From: Roseburia sp. CAG:10041_57
GTDB taxonomy: Bacteria > Bacillota > Clostridia > Lachnospirales > Lachnospiraceae
Direction: 5' to 3'
Assembly: GCA_001916965.1 (NCBI GenBank)
Contig: MNTL01000073.1
Location: 1 to 34,251, forward strand
Length of the DNA: 34,251 bases
Shown: positions 8,776 to 17,919 of the stretch, in pieces
Position numbering within the stretch: the stretch's first letter is position 1
Layout: each line of letters starts with the position of its first letter
Program-made: the position numbers and the translations under genes
The notes under the pieces: generated by a model
The model's database searches: none
Told to the model about the DNA's origin: nothing
Seen by the model: only the letters and a program-made list of their open reading frames with translations

Positions 8776-9513
8776 TTGAAGTTTTATGCGATAACTGATA
8801 TAGGGAGAAAGAGAGAACTGAACGAAGATTACATCTATACCTCCGGACAGCCAATCGGTGCGCTGCCCAATCTTTTTATTGTTGCGGATGGAATGGGAGG
8901 ACATAAAGCAGGAGACTATGCTTCCATGCATACCGTAGACAGGTTCGTAGAAGTAATCAGAGAACTTGGAGAGGAGCATGGTGTGCAGGATGCAATTAAC
9001 GAGGCTGTTACAGCTGCGAATGCATACATATATCAGCGCTCCAGAGAGAACAGCAATTTAAGTGGAATGGGAACGACACTGGTATTGGCTTCCTGCATAG
9101 GCAATGAAGCGATTGTCGCAAATATTGGTGACAGCAGACTCTATCTTGTCAATGATGCCATGACGCAGATTACAAGGGATCACTCTTTGGTAGAGGAAAT
9201 GGTCACTTTGGGCGGCATTGACAGAGAGATGGCACGTAACCATCCTGATAAGAATATTATTACAAGAGCAGTAGGCGTAAAAGAGAAAGTTGCAGCGGAT
9301 TTTTTTGAAGTAGACCTGACCAAGGGAGATAAGCTGCTGTTGTGTTCCGATGGACTGACCAATATGCTCAGAGACGAAGAGATATACCAGATTATTCAGG
9401 ATAATAAAGAACTTGAGCAGGCAGCCAAGGCATTGGTTGATGCTGCCAATGAGAACGGTGGACGTGATAATATCGCAGTGGTTCTGGTAGAACCGTTTGG
9501 AGGACAGGAATGA
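8776..9513 (+). CDS. stp: PP2C-type serine/threonine protein phosphatase (Stp/PrpC)
   Basis: Metal-dependent PPM-family phosphatase that reverses phosphorylation by the neighbouring PASTA kinase. The 245-residue protein has DGMGGHKAGDYAS, GMGTTLV, IGDSRLY, DHSLVEEM, SDGLTNM and GGRDNIAVV, the standard metal-binding and core motifs. The start is placed at TTG 8776 because GGAGGAG lies 6 bases upstream and translation begins KFYAITDIGRKRELNED, which matches the family. A TTG at 8761 overlaps that ribosome binding site and is rejected. It overlaps prkC by four bases (ATGA). Confidence 0.93.
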   Translation: MKFYAITDIGRKRELNEDYIYTSGQPIGALPNLFIVADGMGGHKAGDYASMHTVDRFVEVIRELGEEHGVQDAINEAVTAANAYIYQRSRENSNLSGMGTTLVLASCIGNEAIVANIGDSRLYLVNDAMTQITRDHSLVEEMVTLGGIDREMARNHPDKNIITRAVGVKEKVAADFFEVDLTKGDKLLLCSDGLTNMLRDEEIYQIIQDNKELEQAAKALVDAANENGGRDNIAVVLVEPFGGQE

Positions 9514-11894
9514 TTAAGTTAGGAATGCTGATAGCAGACCGCTACGAGATTCTGGAGAAGATCGGCACTGGCGGAATGGCAGATGTATATAAAGCAAAAG
9601 ACATTAAGCTCAATCGATATGTGGCTGTCAAAGTGTTAAAGCAGGAATTTGCAGAGAATAAGAATTTCGTATCCAAGTTCCGTGTAGAGGCACAGGCAGC
9701 AGCAGGCCTGATGCATCCCAACATTGTAAATGTATATGATGTAGGAGAAGAGGACGGCATCCATTATATCGTAATGGAGCTGGTGGAAGGAATCACTCTT
9801 AAGAAATATATCGAGAAGAAATCCAGATTATCTACAAAAGAAGCTATTAGTATTGCAATCCAGGTTGCCATGGGAATGGAGGCAGCTCACAATAACCATA
9901 TTATCCACAGAGATATTAAACCGCAGAATATTATTATTTCCAAGGAAGGTAAGGTTAAGGTAACAGATTTTGGTATTGCCAAGGCAGCTTCCAGCAATAC
10001 CATCACGTCAAATGTAATGGGGTCTGTACACTATACTTCACCTGAACAGGCAAGAGGTGGTTTCTCTGATGAGAAGAGTGATATCTATTCTCTGGGTATT
10101 ACTCTGTTTGAGATGCTTACCGGACGTGTGCCTTTTAATGGAGATACTACTGTAGCAATTGCAATCAAGCAGATACAAGATCCCATGCCTTCACCCAGGG
10201 AATTCGTGCCTGAGGTACCGGTCAGTGTAGAACGGATTGTATTAAAATGTACACAGAAGAGCCCGGACAGAAGATATCAGAATATGGGTGATATGATCCG
10301 TGACCTGAAGCGTTCCCTGATCACTCCGGATGAATCTTTCGTAGAGATAGATAACGGAGAAGCAGGACAGACCAGAATCGTAACAGATATCCGTAACAGA
10401 AATACAACAACTAATACAGGCAGAGCCAATACAGGTGAAGTGCCTGTGCAGAGAGAGACTGTGAGACAGGATACTCTGGCTGGAAGAGAAGTCTATGCAA
10501 CACCGGAAGAAGCAGGAGAGATTGTACGCAGAAGACCGGCTGGTGCGCAGAACGGTGCTGTGAAGAAGAACGAGGGCAGAAACAGAAGTACAGGTGCTTC
10601 CAAGAACCAGCCATCAGGCAAGGCACATGAGAATAAGAAGAAACGAAAGAAATCTGGTCAGAAGCCGGTACGTAAGGCAACGGTAAAGAAGGAAGAGCAG
10701 GAAAAGCAGACTTATACAGAGTATACGAATACAGGTGTGAATCGTCAGAATGTGAGAAACACGGATTATACACAGGATATTTCCTTTGATACGAAAGAAG
10801 AATATGATTATAACCCGGCTACGGAGAAGGTAACTACAATCCTGACTATCATTGCAGCAGTAGCAATTGGCTGTATCCTGTTGTATTATGCCGGGCAGGC
10901 AGTGGGCATTTTCTCAGCAGTAGGGACGAAGAACCAGGATTCCAAGACTGAAAGTGCACAACGCAGCGTTATGCCAGAATTTGCAGGTCTTAATGTAGAT
11001 GAGGTGAAAAAGGCATTACAGGATGTAAATCTTGGAAGCAAGACGCAGTATATTGAATCTACTGAGTATGATAAAAATGTAGTCATTTCTGCTGCTTTGG
11101 AAGATGGAACGGCTGTACTTGCAGGAGATCAGATTATCAAGAATACAACCATTGTGCTGACAGTCAGTGCCGGAGCAAACGGTATTAATGTACCACAGAC
11201 AGTAGGCTTGTCAGAGGCAGAGGGTACAGCACAGCTTACCAAAGAGGGATTCACAGTAACCAAGAGTGATGCTTATTCTACAGAGTATGCCAAGGGAACT
11301 ATTATATCCCAGTCTCCGGAAGGGGATTCCATTGCTGCATTAGGTTCAGAAGTTACAATTGTAATCAGTAAGGGCAATGAAGATGTAGAAGTCCGTATGC
11401 CGGATGTTCTTGGCAAGAGTAAAGATGCTGCTGCCAGTATGCTGGAGGAGTCTGGTCTGGTAGTAGGCAATGTAGAGGATTCCTATAGTACAGAATATCC
11501 GGAAGGACAGATCTGTTACCAGAGTTATTCCTCAGGAACCAGTGTAGGACAGGGAACAATTGTGGATCTGAAAGTCAGTATTGGCAGCGAGACCGCTACG
11601 TACAGCTGTAACCTGAGTATACAGGCGCCGAGTGATTATATCGGAGGTAATGCGGAAGTAATTCTGACTACTGCCGATGGTTCCCAACAGCTGTGGTATT
11701 CCCAAAATGTTACCTCTTTCCCGGTATCCATTAATCTGAGCGGCTTCACCAGTTCATCCGCATATGGAATCGTAACAATCTCTTATCTCAAGAGTGTGGA
11801 AGAGATTGTGACAGATTCAGATGGCAACCAGACTACGCAGGTTAATCAGGCACTGGCGCAGACACAGCAGAATGTCACATTTAATAAGGATTAA
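9510..11894 (+). CDS. prkC: PASTA-domain serine/threonine protein kinase (PrkC/PknB/Stk family)
   Basis: A 794-residue transmembrane Hanks-type kinase that couples peptidoglycan state to growth or spore germination in Firmicutes. Residues 1-270 are the kinase: glycine loop GTGGMADVY, Lys41 in AVKVL, HRDIKPQN with catalytic Asp135, DFG at 153, and SPEQARG. A charged Lys/Arg/Thr-rich juxtamembrane region follows, then one membrane helix (about 441-462). Three extracellular PASTA repeats start near 488, 560 and 629, each with a MP or VP start. A further domain of about 100 residues (692-794) has no motif I recognise. It is coupled to stp and followed by rsgA after 3 bases. Confidence 0.94.
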   Translation: MIKLGMLIADRYEILEKIGTGGMADVYKAKDIKLNRYVAVKVLKQEFAENKNFVSKFRVEAQAAAGLMHPNIVNVYDVGEEDGIHYIVMELVEGITLKKYIEKKSRLSTKEAISIAIQVAMGMEAAHNNHIIHRDIKPQNIIISKEGKVKVTDFGIAKAASSNTITSNVMGSVHYTSPEQARGGFSDEKSDIYSLGITLFEMLTGRVPFNGDTTVAIAIKQIQDPMPSPREFVPEVPVSVERIVLKCTQKSPDRRYQNMGDMIRDLKRSLITPDESFVEIDNGEAGQTRIVTDIRNRNTTTNTGRANTGEVPVQRETVRQDTLAGREVYATPEEAGEIVRRRPAGAQNGAVKKNEGRNRSTGASKNQPSGKAHENKKKRKKSGQKPVRKATVKKEEQEKQTYTEYTNTGVNRQNVRNTDYTQDISFDTKEEYDYNPATEKVTTILTIIAAVAIGCILLYYAGQAVGIFSAVGTKNQDSKTESAQRSVMPEFAGLNVDEVKKALQDVNLGSKTQYIESTEYDKNVVISAALEDGTAVLAGDQIIKNTTIVLTVSAGANGINVPQTVGLSEAEGTAQLTKEGFTVTKSDAYSTEYAKGTIISQSPEGDSIAALGSEVTIVISKGNEDVEVRMPDVLGKSKDAAASMLEESGLVVGNVEDSYSTEYPEGQICYQSYSSGTSVGQGTIVDLKVSIGSETATYSCNLSIQAPSDYIGGNAEVILTTADGSQQLWYSQNVTSFPVSINLSGFTSSSAYGIVTISYLKSVEEIVTDSDGNQTTQVNQALAQTQQNVTFNKD

Positions 11895-11897
11895 GGT

Positions 11898-12782
11898 ATG
11901 CAGGGTAAGATAATCAAGGGTATAGCAGGATTCTATTACGTACATGTCAGTGGTAAGGGAATCTATGAATGTAAGGCTAAGGGCATCTTCCGCAAGGATA
12001 ATATGAAACCCCTTGTGGGGGATGATGTGGAAATAGAGATTCTGGATGAGGCAAATGCCAAAGGTAATATTCAGTCGATTCTGCCAAGGCGCAACGAACT
12101 GGTCAGACCGGCAGTAGCCAATATAGATCAGGCACTGGTGATTTTTGCCATGACGAAGCCGGAGCCGAATTATAATCTTCTGGATCGATTTCTGGTCATG
12201 ATGCGCAGACAGGGGCTGGACTGTATTATCTGTTTTAATAAACGTGATATTGCAGATAAGGAAGAGCGGGCAGGAATTCGTTCCATATATGAGAACAGCG
12301 GATGTACAGTTCTTTTTGCCAGCGCTGTAAAGAAACAGGGAATAGAGGAGATTGCAGCCCTGCTCAAGGGTAAGACGACAGCAGTAGCCGGACCAAGCGG
12401 AGTAGGTAAATCTTCCATAATCAACTGTCTGCAGAAGAATAAGACGATGGAGACAGGCGCTATCAGTGAGAAGATAGAGCGTGGCAGGCATACAACGAGA
12501 CATTCGGAACTGCTGGATATTTCGGATCATACGTACATTATGGATACGCCCGGATTCAGTTCACTGTCCCTGTTTGACATAGAGAAAGAAGAATTGAAAA
12601 GCTACTATCCTGAGTTTGAACCATATGAAGATTCCTGTAAATTCCTGACCTGCGCCCATATCCATGAGCCGGTGTGTGGAGTAAAGGATGCATTGGAACT
12701 TGGCAAGATCAGTCAGGTGCGTTATGATAACTACGTTTCCTTCTATGAGGAATTGAAAGAAAAAGAAAAGAGGAAGTATTAA
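11898..12782 (+). CDS. rsgA: Small ribosomal subunit biogenesis GTPase RsgA
   Basis: Circularly permuted GTPase that checks late 30S assembly. The 294-residue protein has an N-terminal OB-fold, then G4 (NKRD, about 114-117), G1 (GPSGVGKSS, about 165-173), the G2-like RGRHTTRH and G3 DTPGFSS, in the permuted order typical of the family. A C-terminal zinc site is formed by Cys247, Cys252, His254 and Cys260. In Firmicutes RsgA is a known substrate of PrkC, and the location right after prkC fits this. Only three bases separate it from prkC. Confidence 0.95.
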   Translation: MQGKIIKGIAGFYYVHVSGKGIYECKAKGIFRKDNMKPLVGDDVEIEILDEANAKGNIQSILPRRNELVRPAVANIDQALVIFAMTKPEPNYNLLDRFLVMMRRQGLDCIICFNKRDIADKEERAGIRSIYENSGCTVLFASAVKKQGIEEIAALLKGKTTAVAGPSGVGKSSIINCLQKNKTMETGAISEKIERGRHTTRHSELLDISDHTYIMDTPGFSSLSLFDIEKEELKSYYPEFEPYEDSCKFLTCAHIHEPVCGVKDALELGKISQVRYDNYVSFYEELKEKEKRKY

Positions 12783-12783
12783 A

Positions 12784-13443
12784 ATGAATATTTTGGCACC
12801 ATCTATTTTATCTGCGGATTTCTGTGAATTGGGAAAACAGATAGAAGAAATCGAGAAAGCAGGTGTACAGTATCTGCATGTAGATGTTATGGACGGTATC
12901 TTCGTACCATCCATATCTTTCGGAATGCCTATAGTCAGCAGTGTAAGACCCAGGACAAAGATGTTTATGGATGTGCATATGATGGTGACAAGACCGGAAC
13001 GCTATGTGGAAGAATTTATACGGTGTGGTGCTGATGGAGTGACAATCCATGAAGAGGCATGTGACTGTGTAGCTGAGACTTTATGCAGAATCAGAGAAGC
13101 GGGTGCACAGGCTGGACTGGCTATCAACCCGGAGACCCCTGTAGAGAAGCTGTACCCATATCTGGATAAAATGGATATGGCACTGATCATGACTGTACAT
13201 CCGGGATTTGGCGGACAGAAATATATAGATGCATGCACAGAGAAGATACAAACCCTCAGACAGGTAATCATAGACAAAGGACTGGACCTGAAATTGCAGA
13301 TTGACGGCGGTGTGAATCTGGACAACCTGACGATGAACCTTGATGCAGGAGCAGATGTTATTGTAGCAGGCTCTGCTGTATTTAAGGGCAATATTACAGA
13401 GAATACAGAAGCTTTTCTTGAGAAGATGCAGGAGAAGTACTAA
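12784..13443 (+). CDS. rpe: Ribulose-phosphate 3-epimerase
   Basis: TIM-barrel enzyme interconverting ribulose-5-phosphate and xylulose-5-phosphate in the pentose phosphate pathway. The 219-residue protein has SILSADF near the N-terminus, HVDVMDG with metal ligands His32 and Asp34, DVHMMV, HPGFGGQ, the second catalytic Asp in QIDGGVN, and the phosphate-binding AGSAVF. It begins one base after the rsgA stop, with the RBS (AAGAGGAAG) inside rsgA. It ends the signalling operon. Many Firmicutes have a thiamine pyrophosphokinase gene next, which is absent here. Confidence 0.96.
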   Translation: MNILAPSILSADFCELGKQIEEIEKAGVQYLHVDVMDGIFVPSISFGMPIVSSVRPRTKMFMDVHMMVTRPERYVEEFIRCGADGVTIHEEACDCVAETLCRIREAGAQAGLAINPETPVEKLYPYLDKMDMALIMTVHPGFGGQKYIDACTEKIQTLRQVIIDKGLDLKLQIDGGVNLDNLTMNLDAGADVIVAGSAVFKGNITENTEAFLEKMQEKY

Positions 13444-13450
13444 TAGAAAA

Positions 13451-13479
13451 TTTACTTTTATGCTTCAGTATGCTATTAT
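13451..13479 (+). promoter_or_regulatory. Predicted promoter of ychF-lgt
   Basis: TTTACT (13451-13456) and TATTAT (13474-13479) with 17-base spacing lie in the 80-base gap after rpe. A strong AAGGAGG (13506-13512) follows before ychF. Confidence 0.45.
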
Positions 13480-13523
13480 GATAGCTGACAGTTACGAATG
13501 ATTTTAAGGAGGATTATATAGAA

Positions 13524-14624
13524 ATGCAGCTTGGTATCGTGGGATTACCCAATGTCGGAAAGAGTACTTTATTTAACTCATTAACAAAGGCTGGTGCACT
13601 GGCAGCCAATTATCCGTTCGCAACCATCGATCCTAATGTGGGTGTGGTATCTGTTCCGGATGAACGTATTGTGAAATTAGGTGAACTTTATCATACGAAG
13701 AAAGTAACACCTGCTGTTATTGAATTCGTAGACATCGCAGGTCTGGTAAAGGGCGCATCCAAGGGTGAAGGCCTTGGCAACCAGTTCCTTGCCAATATCC
13801 GTGAAGTAGATGCAATCGTACATGTTGTCCGCTGCTTTGAAGACAGCAATATCATTCATGTAGACGGCAATATTGACCCAATCAGGGATATAGAGACAAT
13901 TAACCTGGAGCTGATATTCTCCGACCTGGAGATTCTGGAGCGTAGAATTGCCAAGGTTGCCAAGCAGGCACGTATGGATAAGACACTTGCCAAGGAACTG
14001 GAATTACTGGAATCCATCAAGGCACATCTGGAGAGCAATCAGATGGCACGTACTTTTGAAGTGCCTGATGACGAAGATATGCAGAAGTGGTTCGCTTCCT
14101 ATAATCTGTTGACAGCAAAGCCTACCATTTATGCTGCAAATGTATCCGAGGATGAGCTGGCAGATGATGGCGCTTCTAATGAATATGTGGCAAAGGTGCG
14201 TGAAAAGGCTGCTTCTGAAGGTGCAGAAGTATTTGTTATCTGTGCACAGATAGAGCAGGAGCTTTCAGAACTGGATGAAGCAGAGAAGAAGGAATATCTG
14301 GATGATCTGGGTGTTACTTCAAGTGGTCTTGATAAGCTTGTAACAGCCAGCTACCATTTACTTGGACTGATCAGCTTCCTGACAGCAGGTGAAGATGAGT
14401 GCCGTGCATGGACAATTAAGGCAGGTACTAAGGCTCCTCAGGCAGCAGGTAAGATCCATACTGACTTTGAACGTGGTTTCATTCGTGCAGAAGTAGTAAA
14501 TTACAAGGACCTTCTGGAGAATGGTTCCCTTGCAGCTGCCAGGGAAAAAGGCGTAGTAGGACTGGAAGGCAAGGATTATGTTGTGAAGGACGGAGACGTT
14601 ATTTTATTCAGATTTAATGTATAA
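13524..14624 (+). CDS. ychF: Redox-responsive ribosome-associated ATPase YchF (Obg family)
   Basis: Universally conserved P-loop protein of the Obg group that hydrolyses ATP instead of GTP. The 366-residue protein starts with GLPNVGKSTLFN (G1, about 5-16), then DIAGLVKGASKGEGLGN (G3 and following). It has NVSEDE in place of the guanine-specific NKxD, which explains the ATP preference. A coiled-coil middle and a C-terminal TGS domain (about 280-366) follow. AAGGAGG precedes the ATG. Lgt follows after 12 bases. Confidence 0.95.
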   Translation: MQLGIVGLPNVGKSTLFNSLTKAGALAANYPFATIDPNVGVVSVPDERIVKLGELYHTKKVTPAVIEFVDIAGLVKGASKGEGLGNQFLANIREVDAIVHVVRCFEDSNIIHVDGNIDPIRDIETINLELIFSDLEILERRIAKVAKQARMDKTLAKELELLESIKAHLESNQMARTFEVPDDEDMQKWFASYNLLTAKPTIYAANVSEDELADDGASNEYVAKVREKAASEGAEVFVICAQIEQELSELDEAEKKEYLDDLGVTSSGLDKLVTASYHLLGLISFLTAGEDECRAWTIKAGTKAPQAAGKIHTDFERGFIRAEVVNYKDLLENGSLAAAREKGVVGLEGKDYVVKDGDVILFRFNV

Positions 14625-14636
14625 GGAGATGCAGAT

Positions 14637-15515
14637 ATGCCGGATATAATGGGAGCAAAAGACATCGCATTTCCACATTTGGGAATATACCTTGAGAATG
14701 TTCCAAAGAGCTTCACCATATTTGGTTTTACTATTGCGCTTTATGGCGTCGTGATTGGTATGGGTATGCTGTTAGGCATTCTTCTTGCGGCACATATTGC
14801 CAAGAAAGAGAATATGAATCCTGATGTGATATGGGATTTTGCAATTTATGCAGTCATTTTTGCAATTATAGGAGCCAGACTTTATTATGTTGCTTTTTCA
14901 TGGGATCAGTACAAAGACAATCTGCTGAGTATTTTCTATCTCAGACAGGGTGGACTGGCAATATATGGCGGTGTGATTGGTGGCTTTGCAACGCTGTTCA
15001 TATATAGTTATATTAAGAAGATCAATCCATTTAAAATAGGTGACTGCGCTGTGTTCGGACTGGTGCTTGGACAGATTGTCGGACGCTGGGGCAATTTCTT
15101 CAACCGTGAAGTATTTGGCGGTTATACAGATTCCTTGTTTGCAATGAGACTGCCTGTAGATGCAGTGCGTGCCAGCGATATCAAGCAGACACATCTGGAT
15201 GGTATGGCTGCCATGGGTGATGTGGATTTCATACAGGTCCATCCTACTTTCCTCTATGAGGGAGTATGGAATCTGTGCCTTTTGGCCGCAATGTTCGTAT
15301 TTCGTAAGCATAAGAAATATGATGGGCAGATGTGTCTGATTTATTTAGGCGGTTATGGAATCGGCAGATGCATCGTAGAAGGAATCCGTACAGACCAGTT
15401 ATTGATTCCGGGTACACAGATAGCAGTATCACAGCTGCTTGGTTTTGTGATGTTCATAGGAGCAGTGATTGCAGATATCGTAATAAGAATGAGATTAAAA
15501 AAGAAACAGGCTTAG
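14637..15515 (+). CDS. lgt: Prolipoprotein diacylglyceryl transferase
   Basis: Integral membrane enzyme that attaches diacylglycerol to the lipobox cysteine of prolipoproteins. It would act on the ABC lipoprotein encoded at 18876. The 292-residue protein has about seven hydrophobic segments, the RQGGLAIYGG loop, the signature GRWGNFFNREVFGG (about 142-155) with its essential arginine, and HPTFLYEGVWN. AAGGAG precedes the ATG. The last codons (KKKQA) and stop lie inside the terminator hairpin, so the coding end and terminator overlap. Confidence 0.94.
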   Translation: MPDIMGAKDIAFPHLGIYLENVPKSFTIFGFTIALYGVVIGMGMLLGILLAAHIAKKENMNPDVIWDFAIYAVIFAIIGARLYYVAFSWDQYKDNLLSIFYLRQGGLAIYGGVIGGFATLFIYSYIKKINPFKIGDCAVFGLVLGQIVGRWGNFFNREVFGGYTDSLFAMRLPVDAVRASDIKQTHLDGMAAMGDVDFIQVHPTFLYEGVWNLCLLAAMFVFRKHKKYDGQMCLIYLGGYGIGRCIVEGIRTDQLLIPGTQIAVSQLLGFVMFIGAVIADIVIRMRLKKKQA

Positions 15516-15531
15516 CTTGTTTCTTTTTGTA
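15498..15531 (+). terminator. Rho-independent terminator after lgt
   Basis: A 14-bp stem (15498-15511 with 15515-15528, one G-T pair) has a 3-base loop and a TTTTTGT tail. The lgt stop codon TAG is at the loop. Confidence 0.75.
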
Positions 15532-15608
15532 TATTGTGAAGAGAAAAATACAATTATTAACAATATCTGTACTATCAATACAAAAAGGTGACTGTTAAAC
15601 TGGGATAG

Positions 15609-15637
15609 TTCACTATGATAATTATTTCACATATAAA
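15609..15637 (+). promoter_or_regulatory. Predicted promoter of the GH3 glycosidase gene
   Basis: TTCACT (15609-15614) and TATAAA (15632-15637) have 17-base spacing, 35 bases before the ATG. A weaker alternative is TTGTAT (15527-15532) with TACAAT (15549-15554), which would overlap the preceding terminator. Confidence 0.45.
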
Positions 15638-15672
15638 ATGTTTGTAAGAAAATAGAGAAAGGTAGAGAGGGT

Positions 15673-17835
15673 ATGAAGAAGGAACAATTAGAAGAATTAC
15701 TGTCACAGCTTACTACAGATGAGAAGCTTGGCATGATACATGGTAATGAACTTTTTGCGACAAAGGGCGTAGAGAGACTGGGGATTCCACCTTTCATCAC
15801 ATCAGATGGACCAAGAGGAGTACGTAAGGATTTCAACCCTGATAACTGGAATGAAATCGGACAGTCCTATGATTATGTATCTTATCTGCCATGTAATACA
15901 GCATTGACAGCCACATGGAACAGAGAGCTGGCGCATCAGACAGGACAGGTACTTGGTAAGGAAGCCAGAGGCAGAGGAAAAGACATGATTCTTGCGCCTG
16001 GTATTAATATCATGCGTACTCCACTCTGTGGCAGAAGCTTTGAGTATATGGGAGAAGACCCCTATCTGACATCAGAGATGGTCGTGCCGCTTGTACAGGG
16101 TATTGAGGAAAATGATGTATCCTCCTGCGTGAAGCATTTTGCACTGAACAATCAGGAGACCAGAAGATTGGACGTAGATGTGGATGTGGATGAAAGAGCA
16201 CTCCGCGAGATTTACTTACCTGCATTTGAAGCAGCAGTAAAGAGGGGCAAAGCCAAGGGACTTATGGGAGCATACAACAAGCTTCGTGGTCAGCACTGCT
16301 GCCATAACAAGTATTTGTTACAGGATATTCTGCGTAAGGAATGGGGATTTGAAGGAATCCTGGTATCTGACTGGGGCGGCGTGCATTCCACAAAGGAAGC
16401 AGCCATGAACGGTCTTGACATGGAGATGTCTGTTACAGATAACTTCAATGAATATTATATGGCAGATCCTATGAAAGAAGCATTGGAGAAGGGCGAAGTA
16501 TCCATGGAGATGATTGACGGGAAAGTACGTCATATTCTTCATGTCATGAATGAGCTTCATATGCTGGATGGCGAGAGAAAAGCCGGCACATACAATGATT
16601 ATCGTGATAAGGAATCGCTCAGACGCACAGCGGAAGAATCCGTTGTCCTTTTAAAGAATGATAAGAAACTGCTGCCTCTTGATTCCAAAAAGATCAAGAA
16701 GCTTCTGGTTGTAGGAGAGAATGCCAACAGAATGCATGCCCCAGGCGGCGGAAGTGCAGAAATTAAGGCATTATATGAGATTACACCACTTATGGGCTTA
16801 CATATGCTCTTAGGCGGCAATACACAGATAATCTATAAACCTGGCTATTATAACGAAGACATAGGTAATATCTGGGCAAATACAGAAGAGAGTGGCAATG
16901 GTCAGGCAGATAGTCTGGAACAGGATAAGCAGGATTCTCCAGCACCAAAGGAAGTCTCCAAAAGTGAAGAGAAAGCAGCACGTCAGGCTCGCATGAATCA
17001 GGAATATATGGCAGATGCACTGGAAGCAGCCAGGGATGCAGATGCAGTCATTTATATTGGTGGTCTGACTCATGATTATGATACAGAAGGTCAGGACAGA
17101 ACAAGTATGAAGCTGCCATATGACCAGGATAAGCTTATCTGCGAATTGTTAAAAGTAAGACCGGATACCATTATTACAATGGTTGCGGGTTCTCCTGTAG
17201 ATATGAGTGCGTGGTCCAGTCAGGCATCCACACTGTTATACAGCTGGTATGCAGGCATGGAAGGCGGATATGCGCTGGCAGAAGTATTATTTGGACATGT
17301 GAATCCATCAGGACATTTACCTGAGACATTCCCGGTAAGCGAGAAGGATTGCCCGGCAGTCGTATTGGGTGAATTCCCAGGAGGGGATAAGGTTCGTTAT
17401 GGGGAAGGTATTTTTGTAGGATACCGTTATTATGATACATATGATGTAGCACCTGCATTCCCATTTGGCTATGGACTGTCCTATACAGATTTTTGTTTAG
17501 CAGGATTGACTGTTAAGACAGCCGGTGATAAGGAAGTAGAAGTCAGCTTCCATGTGTCCAATATAGGAGACAGAGCCGGTGCAGCAGTACCTCAGATCTA
17601 CGTATCTGATAAGACCCCTAAGGTCAAGAAAGCCCAGAAGGAACTAAAGGCTTTTGATAAGATCTATCTGGAGCCGGGTGAGACTAAGCAGATTACAATG
17701 CAGCTTCATGCAGATGCCTTCTCTTATTATGATGTGGAGCAAAAGGCATTCGTTGCAGATGCAGGAACATATGCAATTCTTCTTGGTAAATCAGCAGGAG
17801 AGATTGTAGATGTAGCAGAAATAGAATTGAAGTAA
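15673..17835 (+). CDS. Glycoside hydrolase family 3 (beta-glucosidase-like)
   Basis: A 720-residue exo-glycosidase of family GH3. The N-terminal TIM barrel contains EARGRGKDMILAPGINI, KHFALNNQE, and the nucleophile motif VSDWGGVHS with Asp233. The C-terminal alpha/beta sandwich includes GGLTHDYDTEGQDR, and the end looks like a fibronectin-III-like domain. No signal peptide is present, so it probably cleaves oligosaccharides or glycosides inside the cell. Substrate (glucosides, xylosides or other) cannot be told from sequence. A hydrophilic Gln/Lys/Glu/Ser-rich stretch (about 405-446) interrupts the C-terminal domain. The gene stands alone with its own promoter and terminator, and no transporter or regulator is adjacent. 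Confidence 0.92.
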   Translation: MKKEQLEELLSQLTTDEKLGMIHGNELFATKGVERLGIPPFITSDGPRGVRKDFNPDNWNEIGQSYDYVSYLPCNTALTATWNRELAHQTGQVLGKEARGRGKDMILAPGINIMRTPLCGRSFEYMGEDPYLTSEMVVPLVQGIEENDVSSCVKHFALNNQETRRLDVDVDVDERALREIYLPAFEAAVKRGKAKGLMGAYNKLRGQHCCHNKYLLQDILRKEWGFEGILVSDWGGVHSTKEAAMNGLDMEMSVTDNFNEYYMADPMKEALEKGEVSMEMIDGKVRHILHVMNELHMLDGERKAGTYNDYRDKESLRRTAEESVVLLKNDKKLLPLDSKKIKKLLVVGENANRMHAPGGGSAEIKALYEITPLMGLHMLLGGNTQIIYKPGYYNEDIGNIWANTEESGNGQADSLEQDKQDSPAPKEVSKSEEKAARQARMNQEYMADALEAARDADAVIYIGGLTHDYDTEGQDRTSMKLPYDQDKLICELLKVRPDTIITMVAGSPVDMSAWSSQASTLLYSWYAGMEGGYALAEVLFGHVNPSGHLPETFPVSEKDCPAVVLGEFPGGDKVRYGEGIFVGYRYYDTYDVAPAFPFGYGLSYTDFCLAGLTVKTAGDKEVEVSFHVSNIGDRAGAAVPQIYVSDKTPKVKKAQKELKAFDKIYLEPGETKQITMQLHADAFSYYDVEQKAFVADAGTYAILLGKSAGEIVDVAEIELK

Positions 17836-17837
17836 TA

Positions 17838-17871
17838 AAATGTCCGTTCTCTTGATTGAGAACGGACATTT
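17838..17871 (+). terminator. Terminator-like hairpin after GH3 gene
   Basis: Perfect 14-bp inverted repeat (17838-17851 with 17858-17871), 6-base loop, starting 3 bases after the stop codon. The stem ends in TTT followed by GTGTTT. It may act in both directions because the 5' arm starts with a run of A. Confidence 0.7.
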
Positions 17872-17919
17872 GTGTTTCAGGGTGCATAGAATAAGATAAA
17901 AGCATATAGGGGAATCAGT

